A DNA stretch of 6,113 bases from CAKZSB01 sp964646405 (lineage in GTDB: Bacteria; Pseudomonadota; Gammaproteobacteria; Granulosicoccales; Granulosicoccaceae): NCBI GenBank assembly GCA_964646405.1, contig CAZYDV010000357.1, forward strand, positions 1 to 6,113, written 5' to 3'. A model generated the notes under the pieces. The model was given only the letters and a program-made list of their open reading frames with translations. It did no database searches and was not told the origin of the DNA. Shown one piece after another: positions 1 through 5,317 of the stretch; position 1 is the first letter of the stretch; the number at the start of each line of letters is the position of its first letter. The position numbers and the translations under genes are program-made.

Positions 1-205
1 GTTTCCTCGGCACCGCGATGGACGCCGGTGAATCTACGGGCCAGGGTAACCCGACGCGTTAGCGAGGCTATCAATTCGGCCTTGCTCACTCTGCGGGTTT
101 CCTGGATGCGGTGATTGATGCAAGGCTGGGGTAACCCGACGCATCAGCGAGGACATCTGATTCGCCTCGCTTACGTGTCGGTCTCCAACAGGCGGCTTCG
201 CCGCG
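1..205. repeat. Non-coding region with two tandem palindromic repeat copies
   Basis: There is no credible gene here; this is the 3' flank of dctM. Two copies of a palindromic element are visible. Copy 1 has arms at 51-67 and 80-96, copy 2 at 136-152 and 165-181. Both have 17-nt arms and a 12-nt loop, and the copies are exactly 85 bp apart. The left arms extend to a 24-nt word (44-67 and 129-152) starting GGGTAACCCGACGC and ending AGCGAGG, identical at 22 of 24 positions. Within copy 2 the arms are complementary at 14 of 17 positions, within copy 1 at about 12 of 17. The stretch 97-117 (GTTTCCTGGATGCGG...) loosely resembles 1-24, so the window may open inside a longer array of diverged units. 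The arrangement resembles REP/BIME-type elements found at operon ends; the family is not identified. Confidence 0.7.
192..204 (-). other. Small GC hairpin directly after dctM stop
   Basis: On the transcribed (-) strand, GCGGC-GAA-GCCGC forms a perfect 5-bp stem starting one base after the dctM stop codon. No T-run follows it, so it is not a classical Rho-independent terminator. With the palindrome at 136-181 just downstream it could stabilise the 3' end of the dctPQM transcript or help end transcription. The function is inferred. Confidence 0.4.
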
Positions 206-1528
206 CTACATCACCGTCTGCGGCAAAAACAGCACAATCTGCGGAAACGCGATCAGCACCGCGATGGTCAGTATGTCTGCCACAAAAAATGGCCAGCAGC
301 CGCGAAAAACATCCTGCACCGGTATATCCGGGCGCACACCGCTGACCACGTAGCAGTTCAACCCCACCGGTGGTGTGATCAAACAAAGCTCGGCCATCTT
401 CACCACAATAATGCCAAACCAGATCGGATCGTAGCCCAGCCCGATCACCGCCGGTTGCACCACTGGCAAGGTCAGCAGCAACATGCCGATCGCATCCATG
501 AACATGCCAAGGATCGCGTAGGCGGCAAGGATACAAAGCAGAATCGCCAGGGGCGACATATCGAGCCCGCCAATCCAGCTCGCGAAGGCATCGGGCAGAC
601 CGGCGAAGCCCAGAAAACGTACATACACCAGCACGCCCCAGATAATGGTGAATATCATCACTGTCAGCTTGCTGGTTTCAACCAGTGCATCGCGCAAAAC
701 ACCCGCTTTTGTGCCACGGATAATCGCGAGCACAAACACCACGAATGCGCCCAGTGCGCCAGCTTCTGTGGGTGTGGCCCAGCCAAAATACATGCTGCCG
801 AATATAATCACGATCACGGCGATGATCGGAAAGGTACCAGGCACACTTTCCAGTCGCTGCTTCCAGCTATAACCTGATACCGACGGCCCCATGCCGGGGT
901 TCATCTTTACCCGCAACACCACAATGGCCGCATAGATAATGGCCGATACGATGCCAGGCAGAAATCCGGCCAGCAGCAACTGCCCGACTGACTCTTCAAC
1001 GATAATCGCGTAGATCACCAATATTGCACTGGGCGGAATCAGTGTGGCCAGCGTGCCACCGGCGGCGACCACACCGGCGGCCAGACGTCTGTCGTAGCCC
1101 TCTTTCAACATCTCTGGAATCGCCACCCGCGAGAACACGGCGGCGGTGGCGGTGCTCGCGCCGGACACCGCAGCAAAGCCTGCGGTAGCGAAAATCGTCG
1201 CCACGGCAAGCCCGCCCGGCAGCCAGCCCAGCCAGCGTTTTGCTGCCTCGAAAACCGATTTGGTGATGCCGGCGTGAAAGGCCAGAAAACCAATTAAAAT
1301 AAACATCGGTAGAATCGAGAGCGCGTAGGTCACCGATTTTGAATGCGGCACCGTGCCGGCCATGCCAAGGCCTGCCACCAGCCCCTTCTCGAAGCCAAGC
1401 TTCATACTGAGGATTGTCACCAGCCCGAAGGTGCCGGCGATGGCAGCGGCAAATGCAACGCGCACACCGATAAACACCAGCACCAGCATCAGGCCAGTGA
1501 AAAGCAGTCCAATCTGAAAATTATCCAT
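206..1528 (-). CDS. dctM: TRAP transporter large permease subunit DctM
   Basis: This is the large membrane subunit of a TRAP (tripartite ATP-independent periplasmic) transporter, which uses an ion gradient, usually Na+, to bring organic anions across the inner membrane. The 440-residue product is a normal length for DctM and is hydrophobic along almost its whole length, fitting about a dozen membrane segments. Family hallmarks are visible: AVSGASTATAA (120-130), the signature AAGGTLATLIPPSAILVIYA (155-174), GWATPTEAGALGAF (249-262) and the C-terminal ELCLITPPVGLNCYVVSG (380-397). The ATG at 1526-1528 lies inside the end of dctQ; the two genes overlap by 8 bp (ATGGATAA), which suggests translational coupling, and no strong Shine-Dalgarno is seen. 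It is the last gene of dctPQM. The family is certain, the substrate unknown. Confidence 0.96.
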   Translation of the reverse strand: MDNFQIGLLFTGLMLVLVFIGVRVAFAAAIAGTFGLVTILSMKLGFEKGLVAGLGMAGTVPHSKSVTYALSILPMFILIGFLAFHAGITKSVFEAAKRWLGWLPGGLAVATIFATAGFAAVSGASTATAAVFSRVAIPEMLKEGYDRRLAAGVVAAGGTLATLIPPSAILVIYAIIVEESVGQLLLAGFLPGIVSAIIYAAIVVLRVKMNPGMGPSVSGYSWKQRLESVPGTFPIIAVIVIIFGSMYFGWATPTEAGALGAFVVFVLAIIRGTKAGVLRDALVETSKLTVMIFTIIWGVLVYVRFLGFAGLPDAFASWIGGLDMSPLAILLCILAAYAILGMFMDAIGMLLLTLPVVQPAVIGLGYDPIWFGIIVVKMAELCLITPPVGLNCYVVSGVRPDIPVQDVFRGCWPFFVADILTIAVLIAFPQIVLFLPQTVM

Positions 1529-2099
1529 TTGACTGCCCGTCCGCTGATGTCGCTTCGCGCTCGGCCTGCTCTTCGGTGTTTTCGATCAGTGGCACCAGCA
1601 CCGGGGGTGCGTGTGGGTGCCTGACCAGCCGACAGTAGCCGACAAACTGCAACAACAATCGCAGCCACAACACACTGAACGCCACCGGCACCACCAGCTT
1701 CGATGGCCACACCGCAAGCCCGATATCGATCGTGCTGTCACCAAATTTCCAGGCGCGCAGAAAATGATCGAAACCATACTTGATCATAATACCGATCAGC
1801 ACCATCGCCACCAGCGTGCCGAAGGCCTCGAGAAACCACAGCACGCGGCCACGCAGTTGCGACAACACCAATTCCATTCGTACATGACCATTGAGGCGCT
1901 GGCAGTAGGCCGCCCCCATAAAGGCAAACAGTGCAATGGATTGTTCGGCGATATCGATATAGCCGGGGATCGGAATATTGAACAATTTGCGACCGAGTAT
2001 CTGCACGGTTGCAGTCAGCATCAGAACAAAAATGCCCAGTGCCGCAATATTATTGAGTAGATTCTCGACCCGAGACAGCCAGCGGTCAGAGCTCTGCAT
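1521..2099 (-). CDS. dctQ: TRAP transporter small permease subunit DctQ
   Basis: This is the small membrane subunit of the TRAP transporter, pairing with DctM to dock the periplasmic binding protein. From the ATG at 2099 the product has 192 residues, typical for DctQ. Four hydrophobic segments are visible at roughly 13-35, 47-65, 87-107 and 130-153. The segments NIPIPGYIDIAEQSIALFAF (41-60) and RLNGHVRMEL (68-77) match the family pattern of an acidic residue after the first loop and a conserved His before helix 3. The C-terminal 25 residues are hydrophilic and acidic. The start is uncertain: a TTG at 2130-2132 (adding 11 residues) has a GAGG 6 nt upstream, whereas the ATG at 2099 has no obvious Shine-Dalgarno. 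A GTG at 2222 would add 41 residues but lies within a strong hairpin. The gene lies between dctP and dctM and overlaps dctM by 8 bp. Confidence 0.92.
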   Translation of the reverse strand: MQSSDRWLSRVENLLNNIAALGIFVLMLTATVQILGRKLFNIPIPGYIDIAEQSIALFAFMGAAYCQRLNGHVRMELVLSQLRGRVLWFLEAFGTLVAMVLIGIMIKYGFDHFLRAWKFGDSTIDIGLAVWPSKLVVPVAFSVLWLRLLLQFVGYCRLVRHPHAPPVLVPLIENTEEQAEREATSADGQSNG

Positions 2100-2138
2100 C
2101 GCGGCCGGAGCGGTTTCAGAGGATAGAGTCAACGGAAG

Positions 2139-2144
2139 CCTCGT
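2139..2144 (-). promoter_or_regulatory. Possible Shine-Dalgarno for a TTG start of dctQ
   Basis: On the (-) strand ACGAGG is followed by 6 nt and then TTG (2130-2132), in frame with dctQ. It is the only good Shine-Dalgarno-like sequence near the 5' end of dctQ, and it decides between TTG at 2132 and ATG at 2099. Translation could start at either. Confidence 0.4.
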
Positions 2145-2166
2145 CTCACAGCGTTTGACGCAGTGC

Positions 2167-2186
2167 ACCGCCGCGCGAGCGGCGAC
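2167..2186 (-). other. Second hairpin in dctP-dctQ spacer
   Basis: On the transcribed (-) strand GTCGCCGC-TCGC-GCGGCGGT folds into six Watson-Crick pairs plus two wobble pairs with a 4-nt loop. It lies 16 nt after the larger hairpin at 2201-2225. No T-run follows. It probably acts with its neighbour on mRNA processing or stability (inference). Confidence 0.45.
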
Positions 2187-2200
2187 GGTCAGGGTTAACA

Positions 2201-2225
2201 GCGGCGGCGCAACTTGCGCCACCGC
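2201..2225 (-). other. Strong hairpin between dctP and dctQ
   Basis: On the transcribed strand GCGGTGGCGC-AAGTT-GCGCCGCCGC forms a 10-bp stem with a single G-U pair and a 5-nt loop, starting about 15 nt after the dctP stop. No run of T follows (the next bases are TGTTAACC), so full termination is unlikely. Such hairpins behind a binding-protein gene commonly protect the upstream mRNA from 3' exonucleases, so that the periplasmic protein is made in excess over the permeases. Applying that here is inference. It also occupies the alternative GTG start of dctQ at 2222. Confidence 0.65.
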
Positions 2226-2240
2226 ACTGGCGAAAGATCG

Positions 2241-3305
2241 CTACTGACTGGCTTCGGCAGCCGTTTTCAGTACCAGATCGAGCAATTCCTGAGCGGGTAC
2301 ACCAGCGGCCGTCTGCTTCTCCACCCAGGCTTCCCAAACCGGCGCTGCCGCGGTTTCACGAAATTTATCCAGCTCTTCCTGACTGTAGGTAATCTTCTCG
2401 ATGCCGGCTTCATCGGCAACCGGCGTGTACTGGTCGATTGCCGCGCCGTAGGCGTCGTTCAACGCCACATATGCCTCGTCAACCGCTGAGTCCAGCAACG
2501 CTTTGTACTGATCGGGCAGCGAATCGTAGGCATCAATGTTGACCACCATCGGGCAGTTGACGCTGCCGGGCGCAAGGTTGGTGGTGCGCCAGGTCGAGAC
2601 TTCATTGATTCGGTAAGAGAAATGGGAGTAGAACGCAAAAGCCGCGGCATCAACGGTGCCACTCTCGATCGCCTGATAGGTTTCCGGCGCGGTGACCGTG
2701 GTGGGTACAGCACCGAGTACTTTCATCGCCTCACCAATGCCACCCAGTGCGCGTACTCGCATACCACTGAAGTCTTCGAGCTTGCGCGGCGGCTCGCCCT
2801 TACCCATAAATTCATATTGCGGCAGGGCGGCAGACATCAGAATACGTGCATTCCAGCGCGCCATTTCCTTTTGCGTGTAGGGGTGGTTGTAGACTGCCAG
2901 ATCGATAGCCTTTTGCACGTCGCCGTTGGGCACCGGCAACATCGGCAGCTCCAGTACGGTAGCAGCGCGGTTTTTGTCGGGGTGATAGGAGGCGCAGAAG
3001 GAAGCCATTTCGAACGCGCCCAGCGAGATACCATCCAGATTTTCGCGGGGCTTCGACAGTGCGCCGCCATAGTGGATCTTGATGTCGAAATTGCCGCCGG
3101 TCTTTTCCTTGACGTGTGCAGAGACCGCCTCGATCCCCTCGGTGAACGCGCGTCGCTTTCCCCAGGTGGACAAATTCCAGTTCAGCTTTGGCCCCTCGAC
3201 CTCAGCCGCCACTGCCGTGTTGAAGCCGATATCGGCGGTGGTGCCGATCGCCAGCGCCAGCGCCAGCGCCGCGAAAAGAGTCGATGTTTTGATTAGCGGT
3301 TTCAT
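2241..3305 (-). CDS. dctP: TRAP transporter periplasmic substrate-binding protein DctP
   Basis: This periplasmic protein captures the solute and delivers it to DctQM. The 354-residue product is a usual length for the DctP family. A signal peptide is clear: a Lys-containing start (MKPLIK), a hydrophobic ALALALAI core near 13-20, and likely cleavage after A34 (AVAA-EVEG). Family features include LNWNLSTWGK (41-50), FEMASFCASYH (98-108), the substrate-Arg region DFSGMRVRALGG (178-189), where R185 should bind the ligand carboxylate, PETYQAIESGTVDAA (207-221) and VVNIDAYDSLPDQYKALL (254-271). The ATG at 3305 was chosen because GGAGG (3314-3318) lies 8 nt upstream and a signal peptide follows directly; an open frame continues 95 codons further up but overlaps the divergent gene. 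It is the first gene of the operon. The conserved Arg suggests an organic acid ligand, not identifiable by eye. Confidence 0.95.
   Translation of the reverse strand: MKPLIKTSTLFAALALALAIGTTADIGFNTAVAAEVEGPKLNWNLSTWGKRRAFTEGIEAVSAHVKEKTGGNFDIKIHYGGALSKPRENLDGISLGAFEMASFCASYHPDKNRAATVLELPMLPVPNGDVQKAIDLAVYNHPYTQKEMARWNARILMSAALPQYEFMGKGEPPRKLEDFSGMRVRALGGIGEAMKVLGAVPTTVTAPETYQAIESGTVDAAAFAFYSHFSYRINEVSTWRTTNLAPGSVNCPMVVNIDAYDSLPDQYKALLDSAVDEAYVALNDAYGAAIDQYTPVADEAGIEKITYSQEELDKFRETAAAPVWEAWVEKQTAAGVPAQELLDLVLKTAAEASQ
3249..3270 (-). repeat. CGCCAG hexamer repeat in dctP signal peptide
   Basis: Three perfect CGCCAG units (3249-3266) plus CGCC (3267-3270) encode the alternating Ala-Leu core of the DctP signal peptide, residues 13-19. 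Gain or loss of a unit would keep the frame and change the hydrophobic core by two residues. Confidence 0.6.
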
Positions 3306-3389
3306 CTTGTATGCCTCCAGTTGTGTCGGCAGAGTAACAAACCTAACCAGCATGGTAAAGTTGACACCTATTCGCCCTGAAAGCAGTCC
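3306..3389. promoter_or_regulatory. Divergent control region between dctP and ridA-like gene
   Basis: These 84 bp separate two divergent operons and must hold both promoters unless transcription starts inside a gene. Leftward, a weak pair TTTACC, 17 nt, TACTCT can be read on the (-) strand (about 3330-3358) upstream of the dctP GGAGG. Rightward, no good promoter is visible: the TTGACA at 3361-3366 has no matching -10 at the right distance. An imperfect palindrome ACCA-GCA-TGGT (3346-3356), with partial symmetry further out, is a candidate operator overlapping the proposed leftward -35. No regulator gene lies in the window. All of this is weak pattern evidence. Confidence 0.4.
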
Positions 3390-3875
3390 ATGAGCCCGGA
3401 ACAACGCCTTACCGCCCTCGGCATCGAACTGCCGGCGCCCGCCTCGCCAGGGTTCGACTATGTGCCGCTGACAATACACAACGATACGCTCTACCTGAGC
3501 GGACAGATTGCCAAAGTCGATGGCGAGATCCAGACTCGTGGCCGGGTCGGCGACGATGTCAGTCTGCAACAGGCGAAAGAAGTGATGCAAATCTGCACAC
3601 TGCAGGGCCTGGCCTGGTTGCGGGACGAACTCGGCTCACTCGATCGCGTCAGCCGTGTGCTGCGCATGAACACCTACATCTGTTGCATCGATGGCTTTTC
3701 GCAAATGTCTGAAATCGCCGATGTCTCCTCAGGCATTTTTGTCAATATTTTTGGTGAAGCCGGTCGTCATGCACGCTCGGTGCTGGGCATGGTTGCGCTG
3801 CCACGCAATGTGCCGTGCATGTTCGATGCGACCTTCGCCATCACGCAGCGGGCAGCCCGCGAACAGGAAGCATAA
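3390..3875 (+). CDS. RidA/YjgF-family protein (putative enamine/imine deaminase)
   Basis: RidA-family proteins are small cytosolic trimers; the active members hydrolyse reactive enamine/imine intermediates released by amino-acid enzymes. This 161-residue protein matches the longer subgroup (about 150-160 residues, starting EQRLTALGIELP, 4-15). Motifs seen are LYLSGQIAKVDGEI (34-47), GRVGDDVSLQQAKE (51-64), LGSLDRVSRVLRMNTYI (81-97), FGEAGRHARSVLGMVALPRNV (121-141) and a C-terminal strand MFDATFAI (144-151). By eye R129 aligns with the carboxylate-binding Arg105 of E. coli RidA. The position of the RidA glutamate Glu120 appears to be D146. The start ATG at 3390 has only a weak purine stretch (GAAAG) upstream. 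It is followed after 3 nt by the aldo/keto reductase gene, and so probably co-transcribed with it, and is divergent from the transporter. Family certain; activity and substrate inferred. Confidence 0.9.
   Translation: MSPEQRLTALGIELPAPASPGFDYVPLTIHNDTLYLSGQIAKVDGEIQTRGRVGDDVSLQQAKEVMQICTLQGLAWLRDELGSLDRVSRVLRMNTYICCIDGFSQMSEIADVSSGIFVNIFGEAGRHARSVLGMVALPRNVPCMFDATFAITQRAAREQEA
3865..3870 (+). promoter_or_regulatory. Ribosome binding site of the aldo/keto reductase gene
   Basis: AGGAAG lies 8 nt before the ATG at 3879, inside the last codons of the RidA-like gene. It supports that start and indicates independent but co-transcribed translation. Confidence 0.6.
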
Positions 3876-3878
3876 ACA

Positions 3879-4829
3879 ATGAAAATCGTGATGGGTACCA
3901 TGACGATCGGCAATCAGGCCGATGCCGACATTGGCTCGACAATGCTCGATCGTTTTATCGAGGCCGGCCACACCGAATTCGATACCGCCTACGTTTACAA
4001 CCAGGGCAAAACCGAAACCATTCTTGGTGAATTGCTGCCACAGAAAAGCTGGTCGGACAAAATCACCATCGCAGGTAAAGCCAACCCGAATGAACCGGGT
4101 GGGTTGTCCGCGGCCGGTATCGAGATGCAGTTGACGACATCACTCGACAGATTACAGCGGCCGAATGTCGATCTGTTCTATCTGCATCAGCCGGATCTTG
4201 AAACGTCCATCGATGAAACTCTGGCCGCCATCGACAAGGCACATCGCGAAGGCAGGCTGGGTGCCTTCGGTTTAAGCAACTACGCCGCCTGGCAGGTGGC
4301 GCAGATCTTTGAACGCTGCGATAAAAACGGCTGGCTGAAACCCATTTGTTACCAGGGCATGTACAACGCCATCACCCGCGATGTGGAGCGCGAATTGTTT
4401 AAATGTCTGCACGACTACGAGATGGCTTTCTACGCCTACAACCCACTCGCAGGCGGTTTGTTGACCGGCAAATATCAGGATACAGACAAGCTGCCCGACT
4501 CGGGAAGATTCTCGTACCACAAGGGCTATCCCGAGCGCTACTGGAAGGACGACAACCATCGCGCCGTAGCAATGATTCACAGAACCTGTCGGGAACTGGA
4601 TATCCCGATCGTGCACGCTGCATTGAGCTGGATGATTCACCACTCACCACTGGCGACCTCACCACAAAGCACAGAACACGCCGTGATACTCGGTGCCAGT
4701 AGCGTGGCCCAATTGGAGCAAAATCTGGCGGCCTGTCAACACGGGCCACTACCTCAGGAACTGGTTAGTGTGATTGACGATGCGTGGGAGATGTGTCGGC
4801 CGACATGTATGAAGTATTTTCGTCCCTGA
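3879..4829 (+). CDS. Aldo/keto reductase, AKR7-like (aldehyde reductase type)
   Basis: This is a cytosolic NAD(P)H-dependent reductase of carbonyl compounds with a TIM-barrel fold. The 316 residues span the complete family length. The catalytic tetrad is present: D35 and Y40 in EFDTAYVYNQGKTE (33-46), K67 in AGKANP (65-70) and H103 in LFYLHQPD (99-106). Further family features are LGAFGLSNY (127-135), the strongly AKR7-like YQGMYNAITRDVERELF (158-174) and FYAYNPLAGGLLTGKY (184-199), GRF (209-211), RYWK (220-223), HAALSWMIHHSPL (246-258), AVILGASSVAQLEQNLAA (268-285) and the ending CMKYFRP. These match the aflatoxin-aldehyde/succinic-semialdehyde reductase group (AKR7) as I recall it, including the cofactor-binding C-terminal part. 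It lies 3 nt after the RidA-like gene with its own AGGAAG. The physiological substrate is unknown. Confidence 0.93.
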   Translation: MKIVMGTMTIGNQADADIGSTMLDRFIEAGHTEFDTAYVYNQGKTETILGELLPQKSWSDKITIAGKANPNEPGGLSAAGIEMQLTTSLDRLQRPNVDLFYLHQPDLETSIDETLAAIDKAHREGRLGAFGLSNYAAWQVAQIFERCDKNGWLKPICYQGMYNAITRDVERELFKCLHDYEMAFYAYNPLAGGLLTGKYQDTDKLPDSGRFSYHKGYPERYWKDDNHRAVAMIHRTCRELDIPIVHAALSWMIHHSPLATSPQSTEHAVILGASSVAQLEQNLAACQHGPLPQELVSVIDDAWEMCRPTCMKYFRP

Positions 4830-4847
4830 CGAACTGCAGCTTTTTTT
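4819..4847 (+). terminator. Weak candidate terminator after the reductase gene
   Basis: TTCGT-CCCTG-ACGAA (4819-4833) gives a 5-bp stem overlapping the stop codon, and seven T's follow at 4841-4847. The T-run is separated from the stem by CTGCAGC and the stem is short, so this is a poor Rho-independent terminator. The larger dyads of the repeat array downstream may do the job instead. Confidence 0.25.
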
Positions 4848-4875
4848 GATTCGAGGGTTTGTTGAGTGCGGTGTG

Positions 4876-5289
4876 ATGGTACGTGCGCTTAGGCTTACGG
4901 CCCCTACGACCAATCACCACGCCGTGCAGGGTACGGTAAGCCTGAGGCGCACCTGTCACCCTGCATTGCAATGGTACGTGCGCTTAGGCTTACGGCCCCT
5001 ACGACCAATCACCACGCCGTGCAGGNNNNNNNNNNNNNNNNNNNNNNNNNNNNNNNNNNNNNNNNNNNNNNNNNNNNNNNNNNNNNNNNNNNNNNNNNNN
5101 NNNNNNNNNNNNNNNNNNNNNNNNNGTACGGTAAGCCTGAGGCGCACCTGTCACCGTGCATTGCAACGGTACGTGCGCTTAGGCTTACGGCCCCCACGAC
5201 CAATCACCACGCCGTGCAGGGTACGGTAAGCCTAAGGCGTACCTGTCACCGTGCATTGCAATGGTACGTGCGCTTGGGCTTACGGCCCA
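4876..5289. repeat. 95-bp tandem repeat array with internal dyad, interrupted by an assembly gap
   Basis: A 95-bp unit repeats head to tail: unit 1 4876-4970, unit 2 4971-5025 continuing at 5126-5165 across the gap, unit 3 5166-5260, and a partial unit 4 5261-5289 ending at TTACGGCCC. Units 1 and 3 differ at about 5 of 95 positions. Bases 4866-4875 look like a decayed unit end. Each unit contains an imperfect inverted repeat: GTGCGCTTAGGCTTAC near its start and GTAAGCCTGAGGCGCAC near its end (11 perfect pairs GTAAGCCTAAG in unit 3), around a loop of about 40 nt containing CAATCACCACGCCGTGCAGG. Since 95 is not a multiple of 3, the open frames running through it are not conserved between units and it is taken as non-coding. 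The array fills most of the space between two convergent genes, where it could form hairpins in transcripts from both sides. Confidence 0.9.
5026..5125. other. Scaffold gap, 100 N, inside the tandem repeat
   Basis: Exactly 100 N, the conventional length for a gap of unknown size. The left flank ends ...GTGCAGG and the right flank starts GTACGGTAAG, which are directly adjacent in intact units (for example around 4930/4931). Dropping the N therefore restores perfect 95-bp register. The true missing length is likely zero or a multiple of about 95 bp. Confidence 0.95.
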
Positions 5290-5317
5290 AACATCCAACA
5301 TCGAAACCAACACGCAA

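Noticed and set aside
2100..2222. 41-residue extension of DctQ from GTG at 2222
   Set aside because: The start codon is inside a strong hairpin, no Shine-Dalgarno is present and the extra residues do not look like DctQ.
2622..3296. Long open frame (224 codons) on the + strand across dctP, and similar ones across dctM and dctQ
   Set aside because: They are antisense shadows of well-supported transporter genes, with Arg/His/Gln-rich composition typical of wrong-strand reading.
3361..3366. Perfect TTGACA as -35 for the RidA-like operon
   Set aside because: The matching -10 position would fall at 3384-3389 (CAGTCC), which is no -10 and abuts the start codon.
3306..3590. 95-residue N-terminal extension of DctP
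   Set aside because: It would overlap the RidA-like gene on the other strand and bury the signal peptide; the ATG at 3305 has GGAGG 8 nt upstream.
4272..4749. Antisense open frames inside the reductase gene
   Set aside because: They lie in a complete, motif-rich aldo/keto reductase gene and show no recognisable domain.
4876..5289. CRISPR array
   Set aside because: The whole 95-bp unit is conserved; there are no unique spacers between short repeats and no cas genes.
4876..5289. Integron attC sites
   Set aside because: The inverted CTTAGGC/GCCTAAG cores look similar, but the required GTT cleavage triplet is missing, there are no cassette genes between units and no integrase.
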